NCBI GenBank assembly: GCA_022758985.1
Contig: JAEMQC010000047.1
Location: forward strand, 1 to 15,884
Direction: 5' to 3'
Origin: Campylobacteraceae bacterium
Lineage (GTDB): Bacteria > Campylobacterota > Campylobacteria > Campylobacterales > UBA6016
DNA: 15,884 nucleotides
Below the pieces are notes generated by a model. That model saw only the letters and a program-made list of their open reading frames with translations, did no database searches and had not been told where the DNA came from. Of this stretch, positions 1-8,400 are shown piece after piece (within the stretch, counting starts at the first letter, position 1; each line of letters starts with the position of its first letter). The position numbers and the translations under genes were made by a program.

Positions 1-302
1 TCAAAAGCGGCAAAAGATTTTTCTCTTTGAGCCAACACTTCTGAGAATTTACTTTGGGCATTGTAGTCATTTTCATATTGGTACACACTAAGAGTCTGAG
101 TTCTTATTATCACCCTTTCCCTATCCATTCTTAAGGCTGCGGCTTGGCGCACGCTAGCCTCTTTGCCTATGTGACCTACATCCTCTAGCCAACCCGCAGC
201 ACCTCTAAATCCTTGAAAAGATAAAAATGCTATACCCAAAATCATTACCGCCGTTAGGAGTATTAGCTTACTTCTAAGTACCATATTATCAAGCCATCCC
301 AT
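1..302 (-). CDS. Methyl-accepting chemotaxis protein, N-terminal part (cut by window edge)
   Basis: This is the first 100 codons of a chemoreceptor that continues beyond the left edge. The protein opens MGWLDNMVLRSKLILL and has one strong hydrophobic membrane segment at about residues 8-28. A periplasmic-type helical stretch follows (about 30-100) with charged, heptad-like residues, including RMDRERVIIRTQTL and YENDYNAQ. That is the usual start of a 4-helix-bundle or HBM-type sensor region of receptors that signal to CheA through CheW. The signalling tip and HAMP region are not in the window, so the receptor assignment rests on the N-terminus plus context. The ATG at 302-300 has a very G-rich Shine-Dalgarno (GGGGGGAG, 315-308) 5 nt upstream. 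The gene begins 15 nt after cheW stops, so it is probably the last gene of a cheY-cheW-mcp transcript. The ligand is unknown. Confidence 0.8.
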   Translation of the reverse strand, partial: MGWLDNMVLRSKLILLTAVMILGIAFLSFQGFRGAAGWLEDVGHIGKEASVRQAAALRMDRERVIIRTQTLSVYQYENDYNAQSKFSEVLAQREKSFAAF

Positions 303-317
303 ATCAACTCCCCCCTC

Positions 318-809
318 TTAGTTTGTTTTACTCATAGCGTCTAGCATCGAAAGCTCTTCGGCTTCAAATAGCTTTTCAAGATCAAGTATCATAATAACCA
401 TCTCACCCGCTCTGGCTATATTCTTTATAAAGTCCGTATTGATATTTGTGCCAAACTTCGGCGGTTCAGATATATTCGCCTCGTCTATAGTCAGCACCTC
501 TTCCACTTTGTCTACCACAAAGCCTATGCTTACCTTGTTTATCTCGATGATTATGATAGCTGTCTGCTCAGTGTACTCCAAAGGAGGCATTTCAAACCTA
601 AGCCTTGTGTCGATAACTGGAATAATCGCACCTCTCAGATTTATCACACCCGCAACGTATTTTGGGGTTCTAGGAACCGAGGTTATCTTCATCATGGCGA
701 TAATTTCGCGAACTTTCGAAATATCAACGCCATACTCTTCCTCGCCCAAGAAATAGGTCAAAAACTTATTTTTAGACGCTCTATTTTTTATGTTTTCTGC
801 GTCGCTCAT
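318..809 (-). CDS. cheW: CheW-type chemotaxis coupling protein
   Basis: CheW bridges chemoreceptors and the CheA kinase in the polar signalling array. The 163-residue protein is essentially one CheW domain from about residue 15 to 155. It carries the typical FLGEEEYGVDISKVREI start, the conserved VINLRGAIIPVIDTR segment (about 56-70) and the late GFVVDKVEEVLTI strand. There is no receiver domain, so it is CheW and not CheV. The ATG at 809-807 is preceded by AGGA inside the 3' end of the cheY-like gene. The two genes are only 2 nt apart, which points to translational coupling. Because it sits with its own receptor and regulator rather than beside cheA, it is probably a second CheW additional to the core cheVAW operon. 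That last point is inference, since the rest of the genome is not visible. Confidence 0.92.
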   Translation of the reverse strand: MSDAENIKNRASKNKFLTYFLGEEEYGVDISKVREIIAMMKITSVPRTPKYVAGVINLRGAIIPVIDTRLRFEMPPLEYTEQTAIIIIEINKVSIGFVVDKVEEVLTIDEANISEPPKFGTNINTDFIKNIARAGEMVIMILDLEKLFEAEELSMLDAMSKTN

Positions 810-811
810 GT

Positions 812-1198
812 TTATATTCCTAGTACCATTTTGATTGATCTTACTAGTTTGTCGTCGCTAAACGGCTTGACCATCCAACCCGTCACCCCTATATCTTTGC
901 CTCGCTGCTTCATATCTGCAGAACTCTCAGTCGTCAAGATAAGAATCGGTTTTTGCTTAAACCTAGCGTCCGCTTTTATGGCTTGCGCCAAATCAAACCC
1001 ATTCATTTGAGGCATATTAATATCGCTAATCAAAAGATCAAAATTCTCGGCTCCGCTTTGCAAATTTGCAAGTAGCTCTGCAGGATTTAGATAACTCTGA
1101 AACTCTATAACCCCGCTCGCCACCAAATCCCCTACCGCCATCTGTGCGGTAGCTAGTATAGTCTTGGAGTCATCCACCAATACAACCCGTTTAGCCAC
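812..1198 (-). CDS. Single-domain CheY-like response regulator
   Basis: A stand-alone receiver domain of 128 residues with no output domain. The phosphorylation site is complete: acidic pair D9/D10, phosphoacceptor D59 (in LISDINMPQMNG), T89 in ILTTES, and K111 in VKPF. The position equivalent to E. coli CheY Tyr106 is Trp108 (VTGWMVKPF). The TTES...GWxVKPF signature is one I associate with regulators encoded in accessory chemosensory clusters, and it differs from the Tyr of motor-binding CheY. Translation starts at GTG (1198-1196), with AAGGAG upstream at about 6 nt spacing. It heads the cheY-cheW-mcp run and follows the moeA terminator. It may compete for phosphate as a sink, adjust the array, or act on another target; the sequence does not decide. 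I avoid the symbol cheY because the motor CheY is probably elsewhere. Confidence 0.88.
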   Translation of the reverse strand: MAKRVVLVDDSKTILATAQMAVGDLVASGVIEFQSYLNPAELLANLQSGAENFDLLISDINMPQMNGFDLAQAIKADARFKQKPILILTTESSADMKQRGKDIGVTGWMVKPFSDDKLVRSIKMVLGI

Positions 1199-1231
1199 GC
1201 TCTACTCCTTATTTTTTTCGATGTTTTTTTC

Positions 1232-1242
1232 ATTGTACTATA
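1232..1242 (-). promoter_or_regulatory. Candidate -10 region for the cheY-cheW-mcp transcript
   Basis: On the minus strand this reads TATAGTACAAT, giving two overlapping -10 candidates: TATAGT (1242-1237) and TACAAT (1237-1232). It lies just downstream of a run of A/T tracts (about 1260-1243) of the periodic kind that replaces a -35 box in Campylobacter vegetative promoters. It lies between the upstream terminator and the GTG start, and would give a leader of about 25-30 nt. No convincing FliA or sigma-54 box was seen in the gap. This is pattern reading only. Confidence 0.4.
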
Positions 1243-1377
1243 AGTTTTTTAATTTTTTAAACAGATTGACTACTATTTGCCACAAATCTTGGCATAAAAA
1301 AACTCATTTATTTTGTACTCTGTTTTTAACAATCTTGTTACTTTCGGCATAGACTATAAAGGGCTTTAGGAAGATAT

Positions 1378-1402
1378 AAAAAAGCTACACAAACAATGTA
1401 GC
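1378..1402 (-). terminator. Intrinsic terminator after moeA
   Basis: On the minus strand, GCTACA (1402-1397), a 7-nt loop, then TGTAGC (1389-1384) form a perfect 6-bp stem. Six Ts follow directly (1383-1378), then TATATC. The hairpin starts about 51 nt after the moeA stop codon and precedes the cheY promoter region. It should therefore end the dnaE-to-moeA transcript and separate it from the chemosensory genes. The stem is short, so termination may be partial. Confidence 0.75.
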
Positions 1403-1453
1403 GGAAAACAAAAACAGCCAGATGGTAAATTTTTGCCTGCTCACTCTATTTTC

Positions 1454-2707
1454 TTACTTTAAAAAGTTATGAAATTCGTCGCTTAGCGCAGAGGCAAGCA
1501 TAACTACCTTTAGCTCTTCTTCGGCCTTTACGACGCTCGTCTCCTCTGTTGTTACTATAAACGAATTGCTGCCAACAACCGGGCTTAGCATACCTGAGTT
1601 GTATTTGTTATTATCATAAACCTCAAACTCTCCGTTTTGACAAACGCCCATAATCAAATTTGCCCTAGATGTTTTGATACTAAACTCCGTTTTGTTTTTT
1701 GCGGACACAAAAGAGGGCCAACACGCACTTGCTCCAGACATCTTTGCGATAAGAGATACGCCAAATACATAGAAGTTGGCGACGGCAGAGAGAGGATTTC
1801 CGGGAAGCGCCAAAACCGCCGTATCGCCCATATATCCAAACATTGTCGGCTTACCAGGTTTTAGATTTATTTTTTTAAACACCGTTTTTAGGCCGCACTC
1901 CATAAAAGCCCTGCCGATATAATCGGCCTCGCCCATGCTTATGCCTCCCGTAGTTAGGATTAGATCATATCCTTTTAAAGAACTTATCATGTCGACGGTA
2001 GCTTCGTAAGTATCAGACACCAATCTAACATAACTAGGCTCGCAACCTTGCTCCTTACACAGAGCCATCAAAGTAGATGCGTTAGAGTTATATATCTGAA
2101 ATTCGCCAGCCCTCTGCCAAGGCTCCACTATCTCGTCGCCGCTTGAAACTACGGCTACCCTTATTTTTGCGCTAACCTTCACTACAAAAATACCCTGTCC
2201 GGCCAGCATCCCGATAGCTCCAGGGGTCAGCTTGTCGCCCTTTTTTAAGAGTAGTTTGCCAATGTCTGCCTCTTCGCCTCTTAGCCTTATGTTGGCACAA
2301 TTTTTTAGACCTTCCGGCAATAACACGCCATCATCATCGGCGCCAAGTGCATTTTCAAAAGGAACTATCGCTTCGACGCTAGGCGGCACCGGCGCTCCAG
2401 TCATTATCTTTATGCACTCTCCGGGCTCTATGACCACATTTTCAGGACTCTCCCCTGCAAAAACAGATGTTTTTAGCTTTACCCTCTTGCCGGCGTCGCA
2501 TATCTTTACGCCGTATCCGTCCATCGCCGAATTATTAAACGCCGGAAGCGGTTTTTGGCACGCTATGTCTTCGGCGAGCACTCTACCCACCGCCTCAAAT
2601 AGCGGCACACTCTCCGTCTTATTAATACATCTGCCCTCTTCTACGACAAGCTTTAAAGCATCCATGAAATCGGTTAGTTGGTTTTTTTGCATATCTTTTT
2701 TTTCCAT
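1454..2707 (-). CDS. moeA: Molybdopterin molybdenumtransferase MoeA
   Basis: MoeA inserts molybdate into adenylylated molybdopterin, the last common step of molybdenum cofactor synthesis in the cytoplasm. The 417-residue length is normal. Family landmarks are in order: LPAFNNSAMDGYGV (about 54-67, with D63 of the conserved MDGY), MTGAPVP (102-108), VVSSGDEI (186-193) opening the MPT-binding domain, TGGISMGEADY (253-263), INLKPGKPTMFG (280-291), and ALPGNPLSA (300-308). A C-terminal beta domain follows. The chosen ATG is at 2707-2705. A second in-frame ATG at codon 6 has a purine-rich stretch before it and is a possible alternative. The gene starts 8 nt after fdhF and is the last gene before the terminator at 1402-1378. 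Its place next to a molybdenum or tungsten enzyme suggests co-supply of cofactor with FdhF, though MoeA normally serves all such enzymes in the cell. Confidence 0.95.
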   Translation of the reverse strand: MEKKDMQKNQLTDFMDALKLVVEEGRCINKTESVPLFEAVGRVLAEDIACQKPLPAFNNSAMDGYGVKICDAGKRVKLKTSVFAGESPENVVIEPGECIKIMTGAPVPPSVEAIVPFENALGADDDGVLLPEGLKNCANIRLRGEEADIGKLLLKKGDKLTPGAIGMLAGQGIFVVKVSAKIRVAVVSSGDEIVEPWQRAGEFQIYNSNASTLMALCKEQGCEPSYVRLVSDTYEATVDMISSLKGYDLILTTGGISMGEADYIGRAFMECGLKTVFKKINLKPGKPTMFGYMGDTAVLALPGNPLSAVANFYVFGVSLIAKMSGASACWPSFVSAKNKTEFSIKTSRANLIMGVCQNGEFEVYDNNKYNSGMLSPVVGSNSFIVTTEETSVVKAEEELKVVMLASALSDEFHNFLK

Positions 2708-2715
2708 CTTTTACC

Positions 2716-4782
2716 CTACTGTATAATTTCTACTTTTACCGCTTTGAATCTCGAAGTTTTAGTAATCTCATCCGCTTCGTCGCCAAACAGGTAGTTTATG
2801 CCCGACTCTCTAAAATGAAAGGTAGTATAAAGTGTTCCCTTTTTTATACTCTTGGACTCTTTTGGTTTTAGCAAAGCGCTCTGCCCGTAAGCAGAACGTA
2901 AGAGTATACGTTGCGACATATCTATTTTTTTGGCGTCTTCGTGGCTAATTAGCACTATATCTTCAGAGTATGACGAGAGTAGTTTTTCTACCGACCTAGT
3001 CTGTGAGGCATTGTTGTAATGCGCTATTATCCGTCCCGATGTCAGCCAATAAAAGCCGTCGTCGTTTGCGTCTAAAAGCTCTTTTACGTGACCCCTAAGC
3101 TCATATTTTTTATAAAAAAACTTCGCAATACCATCTGCCGTTCTAAACCTATCCAGATGTAGCCTAGGCGTATCGCCATCTGCCGTAACCGGCCATTGCA
3201 AGCCGTCGTTATTTACGGATAGCCTCTCGTATGTAGCGCCTGCGTAACGCTCTATTACGCTTCTAGCCTCATCCCAAAGCGCCTCCTGCGAAGCAAATTC
3301 AAGCGAGCCGTCGACTCTTTTTGTAATTTCATTTAGTATCTCCCAATCATCAGGCAAGTCGGACTCTACGATAGGACGAGATAGATGCAGCCTTCTCTCG
3401 GCGTTCGTATAGACGCCTCTCTTTTCATATGCCGATTTGACTCCAAACACCACGTCGGCGATAGAGGTCATATCCGCCTCTATAACTTCGTGCACAACTA
3501 TCATCTCAAAACAGCTAAGCCCCTCTCTTACTTTGCTTAGGTTTGCGTGTATATGAGAGAGGTCTTCGCCTATGTTGTAGAGTATTTTCATCTCTCCTTT
3601 TACGGCGGACTCCAAAATATCTTGCGTCTTTAGCCCTTCAACTTCTGGTTTGCCGTAATCTGGCGCATAATAAGGCAGGCAGCCCATATCGCAAGTACCC
3701 TGTACGTTATTTTGTCCACGAAGAGGCATAAGCCCGGCGCCCTCTTTGCCTATATTTCCGGTCAAAAGCGCAAGGTTTGCAATAGCGCTTACCGCAGCGG
3801 AACCATCTAGATGCTCTGTGACTCCAAGCCCCCAAAGTATCATAGAGCGGCTCTTTGCATAAGTGCGAGCAACCTCTTTGATTTTGATGGCAAGGCTCTC
3901 ATATCCTTTGATTTTTAAAAAAAGCTCCGGATTTGCATACTCATCGGAGAGTATCGAGCTTTTATAAGCATCAAACCCAGATACTCTCTTTTTTATAAAC
4001 TCTTTATTGTAAAGCTTTTCGGACAAAATAACGTACGCCATCATGTTTAGCACGAGTAGGTTTGACTCGTACGGGATAGTAAGCTGGAAATTCGCCTTTT
4101 TACTTAGCTGTATCTCTCTTACATCCATAACGGCTAGCGTCGTTCCAGCTTTTACGGCTTCCAAAACCCTGTTTGCGACTATCGGATGAGCCTCTGTTGT
4201 GTTTGAGCCTATAATTAGCAAAAACTCCGCTTTCATTATGTCATCAAAAGGATTTGTGGCGGCGCCCTCGCCGACTGTCCTTTTTAGTCCGGCAAGAGAG
4301 GGCGAGTGGCAGACTCTAGCGCAGTTGTCGATATGCGGAGAGCCTATTACTTTTCTCAAAAATCTCTGAAAAGCGTAGCTGCTCTCACAAGAAGTTCTAG
4401 CACCGCCCACCCCTGCTATACTTTTTGCTCCGTACTTTGACGAAACAAGACGTATTTTGGCCGCTACGGCGTCGTAAACTTCCGTGTAGGGCAAAACAAA
4501 ATAGTCACTATTAGCAGTCGATCTCTTTGGGTCTTCTGTAGCAAATAACTCTCTGTTCGCCTCAAAAAACCGCTTCTTTACTCTGGCCTCTTTAATCCTC
4601 TTGTCGCTATAGACGTACCTCCAGCCCTCTTTGCCTTTTATGCACAGCTTTCCTCGGCTAACGACGCCATCCTCTTTGGCGTATACTTTTTTTATCTGAC
4701 CATCTTCGATTAGGGCGGCAATATCGCAGCCTACACCGCAGTAAGTACAGACAGAGTCGATAATCTTTTGATTTTTATGCAC
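2716..4782 (-). CDS. fdhF: Formate dehydrogenase-type molybdopterin oxidoreductase, Cys active site
   Basis: A 688-residue catalytic subunit of the FdhF/FdhH type, which oxidises formate to CO2 at a bis-MGD molybdenum or tungsten centre. The N-terminal 4Fe-4S motif has C12, C15, C19 and C47, with K49 matching the electron-relay lysine of E. coli FdhH. The active-site segment DNCARVCHSPS puts Cys158 (codon TGC at 4311-4309) where many formate dehydrogenases use selenocysteine, followed by the essential His159. LRGQNNVQGTCDMG supplies the conserved Arg355. A molydop_binding domain fills about 565-685. There is no twin-arginine signal, so the enzyme is cytoplasmic, and no iron-sulfur or membrane subunit is adjacent. 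Its electron partner (for example a group 4 hydrogenase or an NAD-linked module) must be elsewhere. Start is GTG (4782-4780), 3 nt after the preceding stop, with only weak AAAGAG upstream. A related non-formate oxidoreductase of the same family cannot be excluded. Confidence 0.85.
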   Translation of the reverse strand: MHKNQKIIDSVCTYCGVGCDIAALIEDGQIKKVYAKEDGVVSRGKLCIKGKEGWRYVYSDKRIKEARVKKRFFEANRELFATEDPKRSTANSDYFVLPYTEVYDAVAAKIRLVSSKYGAKSIAGVGGARTSCESSYAFQRFLRKVIGSPHIDNCARVCHSPSLAGLKRTVGEGAATNPFDDIMKAEFLLIIGSNTTEAHPIVANRVLEAVKAGTTLAVMDVREIQLSKKANFQLTIPYESNLLVLNMMAYVILSEKLYNKEFIKKRVSGFDAYKSSILSDEYANPELFLKIKGYESLAIKIKEVARTYAKSRSMILWGLGVTEHLDGSAAVSAIANLALLTGNIGKEGAGLMPLRGQNNVQGTCDMGCLPYYAPDYGKPEVEGLKTQDILESAVKGEMKILYNIGEDLSHIHANLSKVREGLSCFEMIVVHEVIEADMTSIADVVFGVKSAYEKRGVYTNAERRLHLSRPIVESDLPDDWEILNEITKRVDGSLEFASQEALWDEARSVIERYAGATYERLSVNNDGLQWPVTADGDTPRLHLDRFRTADGIAKFFYKKYELRGHVKELLDANDDGFYWLTSGRIIAHYNNASQTRSVEKLLSSYSEDIVLISHEDAKKIDMSQRILLRSAYGQSALLKPKESKSIKKGTLYTTFHFRESGINYLFGDEADEITKTSRFKAVKVEIIQ

Positions 4783-4785
4783 TTT

Positions 4786-5448
4786 TTACTCTTTGTAAGC
4801 TATAAAGTTTTTTCTATATTTTTTCTTTGCCTCTAGTACTTTTGCTACGTATCTTTTACCCTGTTCACTTTGCATATCATGCATCAGCTTATGAAGCACT
4901 TCGCTTGCAGAGAGGGCGTTTATTACTTTGGTAGCCTCTATCTTGTCTTCATGAAACGTTCGAAGCACCGTACCTGCTCCAGCGTTATAAGCAGCGATTG
5001 TGCAGTACTCGAGCTTCTCTTTATCCTCTATATCTTTTAGATATTTATTTTGTATAAGCCATAAATACGCCACGCCTAGTTTTGCGTTTTCTTTTGGATC
5101 AAACAATATCTCAACGGGCGGCAATGCGGTTTTTGGATAGATGGTCTCGTATATATCCTTTACGGCGGTGTCCATCTTTAGCTGCATTATACCGAGTGCA
5201 TTTGAGGAGCTAACAGCCATCGGATTAAAGTTGCTCTCCACTTTTGCGATAGAGAGAGCCAAGAGCGCATCAACACCACCTCTAAGTGCGGCCTCCTCTA
5301 CTACTTTTTCCAACTCACTTGAGAGAAGCGATGCTTTTTCTACTCTTTCGATAACTTTATTAGTATCAAAACCGTCATTTTTTATTAAAAAACCATTATC
5401 CGCAATAGCAAAGGCGGTAGATACAATAAATAACGCTACGCTTTTCAA
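4786..5448 (-). CDS. Secreted lytic transglycosylase (SLT domain, MltC-like)
   Basis: Predicted to cleave the MurNAc-GlcNAc bond of peptidoglycan to 1,6-anhydro products in the periplasm. The 220-residue protein has a short signal peptide (hydrophobic about 4-14, likely cleavage after AIA at 14-16) and no lipobox. The SLT fold contains the catalytic Glu71 in AKVESNFNP, then SNALGIMQL (about 82-90) and AAYNAGAGTV (about 151-160). The spacing and the DPKENAKLGVAYL segment resemble MltC family 1B enzymes more than Slt70, but without MltC's N-terminal domain. The only usable start is TTG at 5448-5446, which overlaps the dnaE stop as TTGA (4-nt overlap). Upstream in-frame codons up to the previous stop contain no ATG, GTG or TTG. 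Expression is therefore probably coupled to dnaE. Confidence 0.87.
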   Translation of the reverse strand: MKSVALFIVSTAFAIADNGFLIKNDGFDTNKVIERVEKASLLSSELEKVVEEAALRGGVDALLALSIAKVESNFNPMAVSSSNALGIMQLKMDTAVKDIYETIYPKTALPPVEILFDPKENAKLGVAYLWLIQNKYLKDIEDKEKLEYCTIAAYNAGAGTVLRTFHEDKIEATKVINALSASEVLHKLMHDMQSEQGKRYVAKVLEAKKKYRKNFIAYKE

Positions 5449-8400
5449 GCCGCATTCCCGTTGTTTTGGTTGGCTGCCAAGGCAAACAATCTCTTCTCAA
5501 ACTCATCCGAAACCAACATTCTGGTATCCACCAGTATACTCTCATCTTTGCCGACTATCTCAATTACCAGCTTATTGTTTCCGGGCAAGCTTACGGCAAG
5601 CTCTTTTATTTTATCGAGCAGCGAAACGTCTTTGTTTATATCAATCGTTACGCACACCCCTTTTTGCTTTGAAGGCTCCAGCTGTTTTGGCTTCTCTTTT
5701 TTTATATCTACTTTTTGTTTTTTTGCCTCGTCGAGAGAGAGTATTTTTCTAGGGGTTATCCTCGTAAACTGCTCCGTCTTCATAACCGAGACCACAATAG
5801 CTATCGGCTCTTCAAGATTCATCTCTTCAAGGGTTTTGACGTGGTCGTCGAATATCATCAGCTCCACCGAACCGTGCAAATCCATAATGGTAAGTATCGA
5901 AAATTTACGGTTGTTTTTCTTGGAGATTTTGTGGACTATCCCCTCCACTTTGCCGATAATCATCGTATTTGAACCGTCCGCCAAATCGTCAAGCTCGCTT
6001 GAGAGCGTATACTTGACGCCGTCAAGCTTTTCTCTAAAGCTATCAAGTGGATGCCCGGAGACATAAAAACCAAGAGTCTCCTTTTCAAACTCAAGTATCT
6101 CTTTTGCGTCATACTCCGGTGTTGCAGATATACTCAGATTGACTTTTGTCATCTCCTCATCGTCGCCAAATAGCGAGCTTGTGGCATCTTTTTTGGCTCT
6201 GCCTGCTTCGTGCGCAGCCTCCACGAGAGACTCCACTTGCATAAGCAGTGCTCGCCTAGAATATCCAAAGCCATCCATTGAGCCTGACTTGATTAGGCTC
6301 TCAAGCACTTTTTTGTTGACTTTTTGGCTATCTATACGACCTAGAAAATCAGGTAAATCCACATACTCAGACACCCCTCTTTGCTCCAGTATGCTCTCAA
6401 GAGCCGCTGCGCCTACCCCTTTTACCGCTCCAAGGCCAAAAAGTATCGCCTCTTTGCCGTCCTCTTGCTTTATAGGTCTAAAGTCTATGGAGCTTTGCGC
6501 TACGCTTGGGGGCAAAAGCTCAATACCCATTCGCTTCATCTCGTCTATGTACTTGACTATCTTGTCGGTATTGTCCATCTCGCTTGTTAAAAGCGCCGCC
6601 ATAAACGCAGCCCCGTAGTACGCCTTCAGATACGCTGTACGGTATGTAATCATCGCATATGCGGCGGAGTGTGATTTATTAAAGCCGTATCCTGCAAACT
6701 TCAAAATCAAATCGAAAAGCTCTTGCGCCTTCTTTGCGTCAAGCCCCTGTTTTGCCGCACCCTCGGCAAAATAAGCCTTTTGCTCCTCTATATACTTGAT
6801 ATCCTTTTTACCCATACCCCGTCTTACGAGGTCTGCTTGACCAAGCGAGAATCCACCTATCTTTTGAACTATCTGCATTACCTGCTCTTGGTATACAATA
6901 ACCCCATAAGTAGGCTCTAAAATCTCCCTTAGCTCTTCAAACATATACTCTATCTTTGCGCGTCCGTGCTTTCTCTCGATAAAGTCGTCAAGCATCCCCG
7001 ATTCCATCGGACCCGGACGATAGAGGGCAAGTATCGCAATAATATCCTCGAATGTCGTCGGTTTTAGCCTCGTTACCAGATTTTGCATACCCTCAGACTC
7101 TATCTGAAATAACCCTATCGTTGCCCCGCTCTGGATTAGCTCAAAGACCTTTGGATCATCCATCGGCATCTTGTTCCAGTCTATATCTACGCCATAGCTA
7201 TCCCGTATGATTTTGACCGCGTTGTCGATAACGGTTAGCGTCTTTAGACCAAGAAAGTCGAATTTGATAAGGTCGACATCCTCCAAAAATCTTCCATCAT
7301 ACTGCGTCGCTATCGTCCCGACATTGCTCTTAAACAGAGGCGTCTTATGCCACAGCTCTTCGTTTGAGATGACAAGCCCCGCAGCATGCGTACCGGCATT
7401 TCGTTTTAGCCCCTCCAGCTTGACCGCAAACTCCCACATTTTTGCGATTTTAGGATCGGAGTCCACCGCCTCTTTGATTTTTGGTTCCTGCTCAAACGCC
7501 TCTTTTAGCGTAATGCCCAGCTTTTCGGGGATGAGCTTTGCTATCCTATCCGCCTCGGCGTACGCTATCCCCATAACCCTCGCAACGTCACGGATGACGC
7601 CCTTGGCAAGGAGCGAGCCAAATGTAATGACCTGAGCCACATTGAGCCGTCCATACGCCTGTGCCACATACTCGATGACCTCTTCGCGCCTCTCTTGGCA
7701 GAAGTCGGTATCGATATCGGGCATCGATACCCTCTCAGGATTGAGAAATCTCTCAAATAGCAGGTTGTAAGGCAGCGGGTCGATGTCAGTTATCTCCAGA
7801 GCATACGCCACAAGGCTCCCGGCGGCGCTTCCCCTGCCAGGTCCTACCGGAATACCGTTTTCCTTGGCATATCTGATGTAGTCCCAAACGATTAGCATGT
7901 AGCCCGGAAACTTCATCTTATTTATGATGTCGATTTCTACCTCAAGCCTAGCCTTGTATTCGTCATGTTTCGACGGGTCTATATTCTCAAGCCTTTTTGC
8001 AAGCCCTTCTCTTGACTTGAAAGCAAAAAGCTCGTCGTCGCTTGCAAAAGCAACCCCCGTCTCAGGATTTATCCACTCTTTTGTAAATTTGAAGTTTGGA
8101 GGCGTAGGTGAGCCTAGCTTTAACTCCAGAGTGCACTTGTCGACTATCTCCTTTGTGTTGATAAGAGCTTCGGGAATGTCGGCGTATATCCGCTCCATAT
8201 CCGCTGCAGATTTGACATAAAATTCATGCACAGAGTGCTTCATCCTCTTTGGGTCATCTAGCGTAGTCTGCTGAGAGATACACATAAAAGCCTCGTGCGC
8301 CTCGCTATCGTCTGGCTCCGTGTAGTGCGTGTCGTTGGTGGCTATGAGTTTAATGCCAGTCTCCATTGATAGTCTGATAGTAGCCTCGTCTATAGCGTGT

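Noticed and set aside
1273..1350. 25-residue minus-strand frame (MPKVTRLLKTEYKINEFFYAKICGK) upstream of cheY
   Set aside because: No ribosome site, no recognisable family, and the length is expected by chance in AT-rich intergenic DNA.
4309..4311. Selenocysteine codon in fdhF
   Set aside because: The codon at the active-site position reads TGC on the minus strand, so it is ordinary cysteine.
5141..6618. Several long open frames on the plus strand opposite dnaE and the transglycosylase (up to about 200 codons)
   Set aside because: They are antisense shadows of well-supported genes, with low-complexity Ser/Phe-rich translations, no ribosome sites and no family resemblance.
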